Shown: positions 35,558 through 45,400, counted from the stretch's first letter. The stretch: 64,000 bases of DNA from Pseudomonas sp. RIT409 (GCF_003052515.2 NZ_QARE02000007.1:1-64000), one strand, 5' to 3'. A program made the numbers and translations. The notes: generated from the sequence alone by a model not told the origin.

Positions 35558-36064
35558 ATGTTTCAAAGAGTTGGATTGGCCGCCGCCATGGCACTGTTGC
35601 TGATGGCGTGTTCCCGACACATAGCACCGCCGAACCCGGTTGAGGGGGCCACTGAAGCCTCCCGGGTTGTACTGCATTTCACCGCCGCTGACGGGCTTAA
35701 CCCTGGTGGGAGCGGTCAGCCTACGCCGGTTCGGGTGCGTCTGTTCGAGCTGAAAAACGCCGCGAGTTTCAACCGTGCCGACTACTTCGCCCTAGCGGAG
35801 CGAGCGCAGGATTCGCTGGGTAGCGACTTGGTCGATCAGGACGAAGTGCTGCTGCAACCCGGCCAGCATCTGACGGTCGAGCGGACGCTCGATGCCGCCA
35901 CGCGGCGGGTCGGGCTGGTGGTTGGTTATCGTGAGCTCGACCAGGCGCTCTGGCGCGCCGTGCTTGATGTTCCCCCGCGCATGTCCCACGAATTCGATAT
36001 CGCCCTCGACACCCTGGCGGTCCGTACCGCCCTGTCCGCCCCTTCAATTCACTCTGCTCACTAG
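35558..36064 (+). CDS. tssJ: T6SS outer-membrane lipoprotein TssJ
   Basis: A 168-residue lipoprotein. The signal peptide ends in the lipobox LLMAC with Cys18 as lipidation site. The mature part shows the TssJ/SciN transthyretin-like pattern: TPVRVRLFELKNAASFNRAD and YFALAERAQDSLGSDLV, ending with VGLVVGYRELDQALWRAV. It anchors the TssL/TssM membrane complex to the outer membrane. First gene of the plus-strand operon, 15 bp before tssK. Confidence 0.93.
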   Translation: MFQRVGLAAAMALLLMACSRHIAPPNPVEGATEASRVVLHFTAADGLNPGGSGQPTPVRVRLFELKNAASFNRADYFALAERAQDSLGSDLVDQDEVLLQPGQHLTVERTLDAATRRVGLVVGYRELDQALWRAVLDVPPRMSHEFDIALDTLAVRTALSAPSIHSAH

Positions 36065-36079
36065 GCATTCGGAGAACTC

Positions 36080-37414
36080 ATGTCCTGGAATAATCGTGTG
36101 GTCTGGTCGGAAGGCATGTTCATTGGCACCCAACACTTTCAGCAGCATGACCGCTACCTGGAAAACCTCATCGATGCACGCAGTCGTCCTTTATCGGCAG
36201 GCGCTTGGGGGTTCTCCGAGTTGTTGCTGGATGAGGGTCTGCTAAGTCAGGGCAAGCTGGCGATCACCTCTGCACGGGGGCTGTTGCCTGACGGCACGCC
36301 GTTCAACATTCCCCATGACGACCTGCCTCCCGCGCCACTGCACGTCGAAAGCGGTCCGCGCGACGCCATTGTCTATCTTGCGTTGCCGCACAAACGTGCA
36401 GGGCAGCGAGACACGGTGGATGAAGGCGAGGCTGTGGGAGGCGCTCGATTCATCAGCCAAGTGCGTGAAGTAAGGGATGACAATTCGCCGTTCGAAAACC
36501 GGGCTCCGGTGGCGGTGGGCGCGCGGGCGCTACGTCTGCTGACCGACACGGACGGGCTGGGCGAATATGCCGCAATCGGGGTCGCCCTCGTCTCGCAAAA
36601 ATCGGCCGATGGCGCATTGCGCCTTGATCACCGCTACATCCCGCCGGTACTCGACGTTGCGGCTTCCAAACCCCTGGCGAGCTTTCGCAGTGAGCTGCTG
36701 GGCCTGCTGCATCAACGGGGCGAAGCGTTGGCCGGGCGGGTTGTCGCTTCGAGCGCTGGCGGCGTTTCGGAAATTGCCGACTTCATGTTGCTGCAACTGA
36801 TCAACCGGGCCGAACCGCAGCTTCGTCATCTCAGCGAACTCAGTCCGCTGCACCCGGAGCGGTTCTACAGTGAACTGGTCAGTCTGGCAGGCGAGTTTGC
36901 CACGTTCGCCCAGGACGACCGGCGACCTCGAACCTATGGGCATTACAGGCACGATGCCCTGGCCGAGACCTTTGAACCGGTCATCCTCGCCTTGCGCGAA
37001 GCCTTGTCGATGCTGATCGATACCAAGGCCACGCCAATCGACATCGTTGAAAAAGCCTACGGTGTCCATGTCGCGATGCTGACGGACCGCACCTTGATCG
37101 ATCATGCCTGTTTCGTTTTGGTGGTGCGGGCCGACATGCCCGGCGAAACCCTGCGCAGTCGCTTCCCTCAACAGAGCAAGATCGGCTCGGTGGAACACAT
37201 TCGTGATCTGGTGAACCTGCAATTGCCGGGTATCAACCTGATGCCGTTGCCGGTGGCCCCACGGCAGATTCCGTTTCATGCGGGCTCTACGTATTACGAG
37301 CTGGATCGTGGCAGTGAACACTGGCAACAGCTGGCGCATTCCGGGGGCTTCGCCTTACACATTGCAGGCGAGTTTCCCGGCTTGAGCCTCGCGTTTTGGG
37401 CCATCCGGGGATAA
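36080..37414 (+). CDS. tssK: T6SS baseplate-membrane connector TssK
   Basis: A 444-residue TssK (ImpJ/VasE family). It opens NRVVWSEGMFIGTQHFQQHD, has LLPDGTPFNIP and ends with FHAGSTYYELDRGSEHWQQL and SLAFWAIRG. TssK trimers link the baseplate wedges to the TssL/TssM cytoplasmic domains. GGAGAACTC precedes the start; tssL follows after 6 bp. Confidence 0.96.
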   Translation: MSWNNRVVWSEGMFIGTQHFQQHDRYLENLIDARSRPLSAGAWGFSELLLDEGLLSQGKLAITSARGLLPDGTPFNIPHDDLPPAPLHVESGPRDAIVYLALPHKRAGQRDTVDEGEAVGGARFISQVREVRDDNSPFENRAPVAVGARALRLLTDTDGLGEYAAIGVALVSQKSADGALRLDHRYIPPVLDVAASKPLASFRSELLGLLHQRGEALAGRVVASSAGGVSEIADFMLLQLINRAEPQLRHLSELSPLHPERFYSELVSLAGEFATFAQDDRRPRTYGHYRHDALAETFEPVILALREALSMLIDTKATPIDIVEKAYGVHVAMLTDRTLIDHACFVLVVRADMPGETLRSRFPQQSKIGSVEHIRDLVNLQLPGINLMPLPVAPRQIPFHAGSTYYELDRGSEHWQQLAHSGGFALHIAGEFPGLSLAFWAIRG

Positions 37415-37420
37415 CGCACG

Positions 37421-38746
37421 ATGCCTTCCAATCAAAACCCGTTCAACCACCCGATCCCCGGCGGCGATTGCTCACATTACATGCCTCGCCTCTACGACCT
37501 CGCTCCGCTGGCGCCTGAGGCCGGGAGAGGCGCTTCGCCTGAATTATCGGCGTCTGCTAACCCATTGCCGCTCGGGCAGGCGCAGGGTCTCAATCCGCTG
37601 GAAGCCGCTGCCGGCCCTCTACTGGCCATGCTCACCCGCTTGCGCAGAACCGTCGATCACCCAGCGCCCGCCAGTTTGCGTGCCCAGTTACTGGGTGAAC
37701 TGCGTGAGTTCGAATCGCGCGCTGAAGCGGCTGGAGTAGTGCGCAACGAGGTGCTGCTCGCGCGTTACGCTCTGTGCACCGCGCTCGATGAAGCGGTACT
37801 CAGCACACCGTGGGGTAGTAGCAGTGAGTGGGGCAAGCAGAGCTTGCTGATCACGGAACACAACGAAGCCTGGGGGGGTGAAAAGGTCTTTCAGTTGCTG
37901 GAGCACTGCCTGCAAAGCCCCCGCGAACGCCTCTATCTGCTCGAGCTGCTCTACCTGTGTATGTGCCTGGGTTTCGAAGGGCGCTATCGGGTAATGAACG
38001 AAGGCCGCAGCCAACTCGAAGCGCTTCGCGAGCGTACCAGTGCCGCTATTCGCAGTGCCCGTGGTGAGTATGAACATGCGTTGTCGGCCCATTGGTGCGG
38101 CGTGAACGTCATGCACCCGCGGGTTCTGCAGTTCGTAGCGCCTTGGGTCGGCCTGGCGGTGGGCGTTGCATTGTTGCTGGTTCTGCTGCTCGCCCTGCGG
38201 ATGAAACTGGCCTTCGAGGCCGAGCCCGTGTTCAAGACCATTCATGCGTTGAGCGAGATTCCGATACAGGCGATCAGCCCGCCCCTCCTTCAGCCCAAAC
38301 TGTATGAGCGGCCCCGCCTGGCCGGCTTCCTGGTGGAGGACATCAAAGCTCACCGTATCGTTGTGGAAGACGCGGTAGACCGTTCAGTCCTGACGATTCG
38401 GGGCGATCAGGTTTTCTCTTCGGGCAGCGCCACGGTTGTCGATGACTACCAGCCGCTGATGCTGCGCATTGCCGATGCTATCCGCAAAGTCAAAGGGCAG
38501 GTCCGGATTACAGGGCACAGCGACAACCAACCCATTGCCACCCCACGCTTCCCCTCCAATTGGGCGCTGTCTCAAGCTCGTGCCCAGCAGGTACTGCACA
38601 TTCTGGCAGCCAAGACCGGCCAACCCGAGCGCTTTTCCGCCGAGGGTGTAAGTGACACCCAGCCGCTGGCTTCCAATGCCACTGAGCAAGGTCGAGCGAA
38701 GAACCGTCGGGTGGAAATCGCGGTATTGGCGGAGGGAGTGGAGTGA
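37421..38746 (+). CDS. tssL: T6SS inner-membrane protein TssL with OmpA-like domain
   Basis: A 441-residue extended TssL. The DotU cytoplasmic domain (about 60-225) has VRNEVLLARYALCTALDEAV and YLLELLYLCMCLGFEGRYRV. One membrane helix lies near 232-260 (APWVGLAVGVALLLVLLLAL). The periplasmic C-terminus (about 315-440) is an OmpA-like peptidoglycan-binding domain with VRITGHSDNQP, SNWALSQARA and NRRVEIAV. The domain would hold the complex to the cell wall. The stop overlaps the tssM start (GTGA). Confidence 0.95.
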   Translation: MPSNQNPFNHPIPGGDCSHYMPRLYDLAPLAPEAGRGASPELSASANPLPLGQAQGLNPLEAAAGPLLAMLTRLRRTVDHPAPASLRAQLLGELREFESRAEAAGVVRNEVLLARYALCTALDEAVLSTPWGSSSEWGKQSLLITEHNEAWGGEKVFQLLEHCLQSPRERLYLLELLYLCMCLGFEGRYRVMNEGRSQLEALRERTSAAIRSARGEYEHALSAHWCGVNVMHPRVLQFVAPWVGLAVGVALLLVLLLALRMKLAFEAEPVFKTIHALSEIPIQAISPPLLQPKLYERPRLAGFLVEDIKAHRIVVEDAVDRSVLTIRGDQVFSSGSATVVDDYQPLMLRIADAIRKVKGQVRITGHSDNQPIATPRFPSNWALSQARAQQVLHILAAKTGQPERFSAEGVSDTQPLASNATEQGRAKNRRVEIAVLAEGVE

Positions 38747-41700
38747 AGGGATTTGTAGGTTGTGTCATCCGTTGGGTCGTGCCGATCTTTCTGTTGGTCG
38801 CATTGGGCATCATCATCTGGTTCATCGGCCCCGTGCTTGACGTGCTCGTGCCTGACCATCGACGTTGGGGGCTGATCGGTCTGCTGTGCGTGATCTGGAT
38901 CGCGTGGCGAGGGTTACGCGTTTTGCAGGCGCGACGGGAGGCCGCCAAGCACCTGCAGCGCCTGAGGGCGGAAGCGGCACAGGACCCTGTCCGCCTGGCA
39001 ATCGCCGAGGAATTGACGACCTTGCGCCAGCGTATGGACGAGGCAGCCAGGCTGCTTGGGAAAGCGCGTCTGGGCGTTAATCAACGACGAAACCGCTTCG
39101 AATTGCCGTGGTACGTCGTTATCGGTCCGCCCGGCTCGGGCAAGACCACCGCGTTGGTCAACTCGGGATTGCATTTTCCGTTGGCGGCCCATGAGGGGGC
39201 TCGACGCATTGCCACGACGGGCAGCTGCGATTGGTGGCTCACCGATGAGGCGGTTCTTCTCGATACGGCCGGTCGTTACACCACGCAGGACACTCACGCC
39301 GAAGCGGACAAGGCCGGCTGGCTGGGCTTTCTTGACCTGCTGAAAACCCAGCGGTCGCGTCGGCCCCTCAATGGGGTGTTCATCGCAGTCAGCCTGTCCG
39401 ATTTGCTGTTGGGCAGCGAGGAGGAACGTGCGGCACAAGCGACAGCGATTCGCTTGCGAATTCAGGAGCTGTATAACCGGTTGGGTTTGCGTTTCCCGAT
39501 CTACGTCATGCTGACAAAGTGCGACCTGGTGCCTGGTTTCGTGGAATTTTTCGATGCATTGAGCCAGGAAGAGCGGGCGCAGGTATGGGGAATGACCTTC
39601 ACGCTCGACCATGGCGTTCAGGAGGGCAGTCGGCAGGCTGAGGGCCCACTGGATCGCTTCGCGGACGAGTTCACTTTGCTGGAGCAGCGCCTTAACGTGC
39701 GACTGGTGGACCGCTTGCAGCAAACGCGCGACTCCGCCCGACGCGATTTGATTTACGGCTTCCCGCAACAGTTCGCTGCGTTGAAAGAAACCCTCGAAGC
39801 GTTTCTGAGCGCCGTATTCAAGCCTAACGTTTTTGAAGCCCCAGCGTTGCTGCGTGGTGTCTATTTCACATGCGGTACGCAGGAGGGCCGTCCGATCGAC
39901 CGTTCGATCGGTGCCATGGCCCAAAGCATGGACCTCGACCATCAGCCGTCGGTCCTTGCGACCGGGACCGGCCGCAGCTATTTCATCGAGAGGCTTTTCA
40001 CTGCTGTTGCCTTTGCCGAGCGCGGACTGGTCGAGATCGATCCGCGGACCGAGCGGCGGCGCAGGTGGTTTGCACGCAGCGCGTTGGGGGCCACCGTCGC
40101 AATCGTGCTGGCGGTTGGCACGCTCTGGCTATTCAGCTTTCGAGCTAACCAGGCTTTCATCGCGCAGGTCGATCAACGGGTCGCGCCGCTGGAACAGAGC
40201 GTGCAGAACCTCAGCCCGGCGCAGCGCGAGGTCCTCGCCGTCCTGCCATTGCTCAATGCAGTGCGTAATCTGGCCAGCGATCCGCCATCCCTGGCCAGAG
40301 GCTTCGGCCTGTATCCGGGCAATCTGGAGGCTGAATCGGAGAGCGTCTATCGCAAGTTATTGAACGCGGTGTTGGCGCCGCGTCTGGTCTCTCGTATCGA
40401 GGAACAATTGCGGAGCAGTCACAGCTCGGACTTTCTTTACGAAGGACTCAAGGCCTACCTGATGTTCGCCGAGAGCAACCACTACGACCCTGACTTTATC
40501 AAGGCATGGGTGGCACTGGACTGGGAGCAAAACCTGCCGCTAGATCTTTCTCCCGATCAGCGTCGGGCGCTGAGTGAACACCTGCAGACGCTGTTTACGC
40601 GCCGTCCGCCGCTTGCGCATGTGGACCAGCATCTGATCGATGACCTACGTCGGCACATACAGCAACTGCCAATGGCTGAACGCGTCTATGGCCGCATCAA
40701 GCGGATGAAGCTTCCAGAGCGTGTGTCGTCGTTTCGACTGACCGATGCTGCCGGCCGGGATGCCGCTTTAGTCTTCTCACGTAAAAGCGGCAAACCACTG
40801 AGCGATCCGTTAAGTGGTTTGTTCACCGCCACAGGCTATCGAGAGGTGTTCCTCGCGGCCAATCTCAGCCAAGCTGCCGCGCTGATCGAAGAGCAATGGG
40901 TGCTGGGGTTGGACCGCGCGGATCAGCAGAACGTCGTCACCCTTGCCAGCGAGGTGCGGCGCTTATACTTCCTGGATTATCAGCGGCAGTGGGACGCCCT
41001 GCTCGCGGATCTCGATTTGGTACCCGTCACCAGTGTGGCTCAGGCGGCGGAGGCATTGCGAATCATCTCCGGGCCTGGCTCGCCGCTAAAAAAACTGCTG
41101 GTGGCGGTCGCAAGGGAAACCCATCTGCATCAGCTTGACGAAGCGATGGACGAGCATGGTCTCGAGGCCGGGGAGGCTGTTGACCGGCTCAAACAGCGGT
41201 TGGGTTCACTACTTGGGCAGGAGCAGCAGAACAGCGCGTTGAGGTCGGTCGCGAACGAGGACCCGGTCAGCGCGCATTTTGCAGATCTCCGTGCATTCGT
41301 GAGTAAAGGCGCGAGCGAACCGGCGGCCATCGAAGATTTGCTTGCCGACATGAACGCGCTTTACGTTCAGGTCAGCGCCATGGCGGGTGCCAGCGGCGAA
41401 GCGCTATTAGGCGAGGCCAAAAATTCCGCGAGCGCCGCAGCTGCGAGAGTCAATCTGAACGTCGAGCGCCAGCCGCCGGCGGTGCAAGGGCTGGTGAAAT
41501 CGGTGGTCGGCGCCACAACCAGTACGTTGATGGGCGGTGTGCGGGATCAACTGAACGCGGCATGGATCAGCGATGTGGTGAACGTCTATCGCAAGTCGCT
41601 GAGCGGTCGCTACCCGCTGACCCCGGGAAGCAAGCGCGACGCTACCCTCGATGACTTCGGCCAGTTCTTCGGTGTGGGTGGAGTGATGGACAGTTATTTC

Positions 41701-42249
41701 CGCAAATACCTGCAAAGCTACGTTGATACCTCGTCGTCAGCTTGGCGTTGGCAGCCGGGGGCGGCTCAGAAATTGGGAATCAACGTATCGGTGTTGCGGA
41801 CATTCCAACGGGCGGCGGCAATCCGTGATGCATTCTTCCGCGCCGGGGGTGTGCAGCCCACCGTGCGCTTCGAACTTAAACCCGTGGCGATGGAGGCGTC
41901 CATCAACCAATTCCTGTTGGACCTCGACGGTCAGCAAGTCAGCTACGACCACGGTCCAAGCCGATCTGTCGCCTTGCAGTGGCCCAACCCTGCCAGCGTT
42001 GGCGGAGTGCGCCTGGCGATCTCCCCGCCTCCGGCCAGCGGCCATGGAGGGCTCACATTGGATGGCCCGTGGGCCTGGTTTCGCCTCCTCGATCAATCCG
42101 ATCTTGCCGCGGGTGAGGCACCGGATCGCTTCAACCTTCGATTGTGGCTCGACGACGCCAGCATTTCCTACGAACTGCGTGCCAACAGTGCATTCAATCC
42201 GTTCAAAAGCCGACTTTTGAGTGGTTTCAGACTGCCCGAGCGGTTATGA
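38743..42249 (+). CDS. tssM: T6SS inner-membrane protein TssM/IcmF
   Basis: A 1168-residue IcmF-family protein. Two N-terminal membrane helices (about 8-32 and 40-60) are followed by a cytoplasmic GTPase-like domain with intact Walker A GPPGSGKT (128-135) and LLDTAGRYTT. A third membrane helix lies near 448-466 (LGATVAIVLAVGTLWLFSF), then a large periplasmic region ends in the C-terminal domain that binds TssJ. The start is GTG, overlapping the tssL stop by 4 bp, so translation is coupled. Last gene of the plus-strand operon. Confidence 0.95.
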   Translation: MKGFVGCVIRWVVPIFLLVALGIIIWFIGPVLDVLVPDHRRWGLIGLLCVIWIAWRGLRVLQARREAAKHLQRLRAEAAQDPVRLAIAEELTTLRQRMDEAARLLGKARLGVNQRRNRFELPWYVVIGPPGSGKTTALVNSGLHFPLAAHEGARRIATTGSCDWWLTDEAVLLDTAGRYTTQDTHAEADKAGWLGFLDLLKTQRSRRPLNGVFIAVSLSDLLLGSEEERAAQATAIRLRIQELYNRLGLRFPIYVMLTKCDLVPGFVEFFDALSQEERAQVWGMTFTLDHGVQEGSRQAEGPLDRFADEFTLLEQRLNVRLVDRLQQTRDSARRDLIYGFPQQFAALKETLEAFLSAVFKPNVFEAPALLRGVYFTCGTQEGRPIDRSIGAMAQSMDLDHQPSVLATGTGRSYFIERLFTAVAFAERGLVEIDPRTERRRRWFARSALGATVAIVLAVGTLWLFSFRANQAFIAQVDQRVAPLEQSVQNLSPAQREVLAVLPLLNAVRNLASDPPSLARGFGLYPGNLEAESESVYRKLLNAVLAPRLVSRIEEQLRSSHSSDFLYEGLKAYLMFAESNHYDPDFIKAWVALDWEQNLPLDLSPDQRRALSEHLQTLFTRRPPLAHVDQHLIDDLRRHIQQLPMAERVYGRIKRMKLPERVSSFRLTDAAGRDAALVFSRKSGKPLSDPLSGLFTATGYREVFLAANLSQAAALIEEQWVLGLDRADQQNVVTLASEVRRLYFLDYQRQWDALLADLDLVPVTSVAQAAEALRIISGPGSPLKKLLVAVARETHLHQLDEAMDEHGLEAGEAVDRLKQRLGSLLGQEQQNSALRSVANEDPVSAHFADLRAFVSKGASEPAAIEDLLADMNALYVQVSAMAGASGEALLGEAKNSASAAAARVNLNVERQPPAVQGLVKSVVGATTSTLMGGVRDQLNAAWISDVVNVYRKSLSGRYPLTPGSKRDATLDDFGQFFGVGGVMDSYFRKYLQSYVDTSSSAWRWQPGAAQKLGINVSVLRTFQRAAAIRDAFFRAGGVQPTVRFELKPVAMEASINQFLLDLDGQQVSYDHGPSRSVALQWPNPASVGGVRLAISPPPASGHGGLTLDGPWAWFRLLDQSDLAAGEAPDRFNLRLWLDDASISYELRANSAFNPFKSRLLSGFRLPERL

Positions 42250-42625
42250 AGACGTCGGTGGGCTTGCAGCCGGCTGACCTGTCGTAACGATGGTGTCAGC
42301 TGTGAGGTGCCACAAGACTTCATTCCGCCACGGGGTGCCTGGAGACTGCGGCCACCGCCCACCTCGGCCAAAGTACCGTTGGCCGAGGGCAGCAAAGGTT
42401 GCTGCATGACTCGCGACGCCAGCACCGGGCCGACGGGCCCAGCGACGACCGATGCCTGTAAAGGAAATACTTTTCCACAAGCCCGCAAGGACGAAAACCA
42501 GCCCGATCAGGTTAAGCAGGGCTAGGGCGCCCTGTTTATCACCAAGTCATTTTCCGATAGCTGCTGTCAGAGATTTCTCTAACCTCTCATGACCTTTCAT
42601 ATAGCTGAGTCGGAAACATCCTCCA
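42250..42625. other. Intergenic region after tssM
   Basis: No confident gene. A minus-strand open frame runs from 42546 to 42244 and overlaps the last 6 bp of tssM. Its translation starts with a hydrophobic stretch (LALLNLIGLVFVLAGLWKSI), like a small membrane protein, but it has no ATG or GTG start and no ribosome-binding site. A plus-strand 72-codon frame at 42307-42525 shows nothing recognisable. Confidence 0.35.
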
Positions 42626-43354
42626 ATGACCGCCATATACCGCCGTCACCTGCTGTTGATACTTACCTTCTGCCTTGCCCCGTTGACTACCGTCCACGCC
42701 AGCGAGTGCCAACAGTATGAACCGGTAGACACCACCCTCAGCGGCACCCTCACTCGCCAGGTCTTCCCTGGCCCTCCGAGCTTTGAGGACGTCGTCACAG
42801 GGGACGAGCCGCAGGTCGGCTTTTATCTCTCGCTCTCAGAGCCGCTATGCATGAACGGCAATGACCATGAGGGGGACGTCAGCGTCGAAGACAATGAGAC
42901 CCTCGTTCAATTGGTGCTCCAGACCAGCGATTACGACAAGCTACGTCCGTACCTCGACCAGCCGGTCGTCCTCAAAGGCAGCTTGTTCGGTGCGGTCAGC
43001 GGCTACCATCACACCCAAGTGCTGATGCAAAAGGTGCAATTGATCAGCGGCATGCCCGCCGCGCCCGTTGACTGCGATCTGCTGAGTCACAACGACGGCA
43101 GGCAGGAAGAAACCTACACCCCGCCTTTACAGGGCAAGATCATTGGCGGCAATGCCTGGGTCTACCAAGCCCCTCAATCCACCTGCACTGACAAGCGCCG
43201 GACCATCAAAGCGGGGACCCTCGTGAGCGTCACTTCCGTGGCCAGTGGTGGATGGGTGCGCGCCGACGTCGCCGACGACAATGGACCGGCGCAAACCGTG
43301 TGGTTGGATCAGGCGCAGGTGCTGTTGGGCCTGGGGGATGTGGAGGAGGAGTGA
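42626..43354 (+). CDS. Exported protein with DUF4431-like domain
   Basis: A 242-residue protein with a signal peptide (RRHLLLILTFCLAPLTTVHA, cleavage near residue 26). The first half resembles DUF4431: LSGTLTRQVFPGPPSFEDV, then GFYLSLSEPLCM and LKGSLFGAVSGYHHTQVLM. The C-terminal 80 residues could be an SH3-like fold (GTLVSVTSVASGGWVRADVA). DUF4431-type proteins are often near peptidoglycan-acting toxins or their inhibitors, but that is not shown here. It lies 376 bp downstream of tssM and could be a periplasmic T6SS accessory or unrelated. Confidence 0.65.
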   Translation: MTAIYRRHLLLILTFCLAPLTTVHASECQQYEPVDTTLSGTLTRQVFPGPPSFEDVVTGDEPQVGFYLSLSEPLCMNGNDHEGDVSVEDNETLVQLVLQTSDYDKLRPYLDQPVVLKGSLFGAVSGYHHTQVLMQKVQLISGMPAAPVDCDLLSHNDGRQEETYTPPLQGKIIGGNAWVYQAPQSTCTDKRRTIKAGTLVSVTSVASGGWVRADVADDNGPAQTVWLDQAQVLLGLGDVEEE

Positions 43355-43422
43355 GGTCGCTGCGCTTGGTCTCGCGATCCTTTCGCGGCGGCAGGCCTGA
43401 CAGCCTGAAGCTCTGTAAACAG

Positions 43423-43447
43423 AAAAGCCCGCACGTCGGCGGGCTTT
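43423..43447 (-). terminator. Rho-independent terminator of tRNA-Arg
   Basis: Stem AAAGCCCGC / GCGGGCTTT with a short loop. On the minus strand it is followed by TTTTCT, so it ends the minus-strand tRNA transcript 50 bp after the gene. Confidence 0.75.
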
Positions 43448-43496
43448 GAGGTGTAACGCAGCTTTCCAGGACGTCCGGAAAGCGCTGAATCGAAGA

Positions 43497-43573
43497 TGGC
43501 GCACTTGGCGGGATTCGAACCCACGACCCCTGCCTTCGGAGGGCAGTACTCTATCCAGCTGAGCTACAAGTGC
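43497..43573 (-). tRNA. tRNA-Arg (anticodon CCG)
   Basis: The minus strand folds as a 77-nt tRNA with encoded CCA. The acceptor arms are GCACTTG / CAAGTGC plus discriminator G. The D arm is AGCTCAGCTGGATAGAGT, the anticodon stem-loop is CTGCC-CTCCGAA-GGCAG and the T loop is GTTCGAATC. The anticodon CCG reads the arginine codon CGG. Confidence 0.95.
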
Positions 43574-43911
43574 AACGCGGGCGCCATAATACTCATCTGA
43601 CCTGCGTGCGTCCATGCTGGCGAGCGACTGTTGTTGATTTCGCACGTTTTGGCGCTCAGGGAGGGCGTTGATCGGAATCTTTCTCCCGCAGGGCTACAAG
43701 CGTTCTTTTTTTCGAACGGGCTATTGTCCTTTACCCCTGTTGTCCCTAGGATTCGTTTGAGATTTCAAACGCTCCCGCTCAATTCCCTGCGCTTTTGCGG
43801 CCTGTGCGTGGGCAGCCCGGTGAATGTTTTCCTGACGGCAGCCTCCTTCGAGGCGCCTTTGAACAATCAATAATTCGCTCCGCGTCGCGCGGTGCTGTTT
43901 AGGAGGCCGAC
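43574..43911 (+). promoter_or_regulatory. gabD upstream region
   Basis: A 338-bp gap between the tRNA and gabD. It contains the inverted repeat GTTTGA-GATT-TCAAAC at 43755-43770, a candidate operator, and TAGGAGG immediately before gabD. An open frame at 43631-43873 has no recognisable product and is left out. Confidence 0.45.
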
Positions 43912-45354
43912 ATGCAGCTCAAAGATTCGAAGTTGTTCCGCCAGCAGGCGTATATCAATGGCGCCTGGGCCGATGCCGACAGTGGCCAGACCATCAAGGT
44001 GAACAACCCGTCGACCAACGAGATTCTGGGCACCGTGCCGAAAATGGGCGCTGCGGAGACCCGCCGAGCCATTGAAGCCGCCGACAAGGCATTGCCTGCC
44101 TGGCGTGCCCTGACCGCTAAAGAGCGTGGCGCCAAGCTGCGGCGCTGGTTCGAGCTGATGATGGAGAACCAGGATGACCTCGGTCGCCTGATGACCTTGG
44201 AGCAGGGCAAGCCGCTGGCGGAAGCCAAAGGCGAAATCGCCTACGCTGCGTCGTTCATCGAGTGGTTTTCCGAAGAGGCCAAGCGTGTTTACGGTGACGT
44301 GATTCCGGGCCATCAGCCAGACAAGCGCCTGATCGTGCTGAAACAGCCCATTGGTGTGACCGCTGCGATCACTCCATGGAACTTCCCGGCGGCGATGATC
44401 ACCCGCAAGGCTGGCCCTGCGTTGGCGGCCGGTTGCACGATGGTCTTGAAGCCTGCATCGCAAACCCCGTATTCCGCTCTGGCACTGGCCGAACTGGCTG
44501 AGCGTGCTGGCATTCCGGCGGGCGTTTTCAGCGTCGTCACAGGCAGTGCCGGCGACATCGGTACCGAGCTGACCAGCAACCCGATCGTGCGTAAGCTGTC
44601 GTTCACCGGCTCGACCGAGATTGGTCGTCAATTGATGGCCGAATGTGCCCACGACATCAAGAAAGTCTCTCTGGAGCTGGGCGGGAACGCGCCGTTCATC
44701 GTGTTCGACGATGCGGATCTGGATAAGGCCGTCGAAGGCGCGATCGTTTCCAAGTACCGCAACAACGGTCAAACCTGCGTCTGCGCCAACCGCATCTACG
44801 TACAGGACGCCGTTTACGACGCTTTTGCCGAGAAGCTCCAAGTCGCTGTCGCCAAACTGAAAGTGGGCGATGGTCTGGCAGAAGGCACCACGACCGGTCC
44901 GCTGATCGACGAGAAGGCGGTCGCCAAGGTCAAGGAGCACATCGCCGATGCCTTGGGCAAGGGTGCAAAAGTGCTGACCGGCGGCAATAGCCTGGAAGGC
45001 AATTTCTTCGAGCCGACTATTCTGGTCAACGTGCCGAAAGACGCTGCTGTGGCCAAGGAGGAGACGTTCGGCCCGCTGGCGCCGCTGTTCCGCTTCAAGG
45101 ACGAGGCCGATGTCATTGCGATGTCGAACGACACCGAATTCGGCCTGGCTTCGTATTTCTACGCGCAGAACATGAGCCGCGTCTTCCGTGTGGCGGAAGC
45201 GCTGGAGTACGGCATGGTGGGCATCAACACTGGCCTGATCTCCAATGAAGTCGCGCCGTTCGGTGGCGTCAAGGCTTCCGGACTGGGCAGGGAAGGGTCC
45301 AAGTACGGCATCGAGGACTATCTGGAGATCAAATACCTCTGCCTCTCCGTCTGA
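43912..45354 (+). CDS. gabD: Succinate-semialdehyde dehydrogenase (NADP+)
   Basis: A 480-residue aldehyde dehydrogenase. It has the catalytic Glu in LELGGNAPF, the catalytic Cys in NNGQTCVCANR, the cofactor strand FTGSTEIGRQL and the closing PFGGVKASGLGREGSKYGIE typical of GabD. It oxidises succinate semialdehyde to succinate in GABA degradation. AGGAGG precedes the start. gabT follows after about 200 bp, separated by a terminator-like hairpin. Confidence 0.95.
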   Translation: MQLKDSKLFRQQAYINGAWADADSGQTIKVNNPSTNEILGTVPKMGAAETRRAIEAADKALPAWRALTAKERGAKLRRWFELMMENQDDLGRLMTLEQGKPLAEAKGEIAYAASFIEWFSEEAKRVYGDVIPGHQPDKRLIVLKQPIGVTAAITPWNFPAAMITRKAGPALAAGCTMVLKPASQTPYSALALAELAERAGIPAGVFSVVTGSAGDIGTELTSNPIVRKLSFTGSTEIGRQLMAECAHDIKKVSLELGGNAPFIVFDDADLDKAVEGAIVSKYRNNGQTCVCANRIYVQDAVYDAFAEKLQVAVAKLKVGDGLAEGTTTGPLIDEKAVAKVKEHIADALGKGAKVLTGGNSLEGNFFEPTILVNVPKDAAVAKEETFGPLAPLFRFKDEADVIAMSNDTEFGLASYFYAQNMSRVFRVAEALEYGMVGINTGLISNEVAPFGGVKASGLGREGSKYGIEDYLEIKYLCLSV

Positions 45355-45400
45355 AGCGGCTGCGCTGCGTCGCGACCCTTTGAGAAGCGTTAGAAGATTC

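Noticed and set aside
43631..43873. An 80-codon plus-strand frame before gabD
   Set aside because: No convincing start signal or motif; it spans the likely gabD promoter and an inverted repeat.
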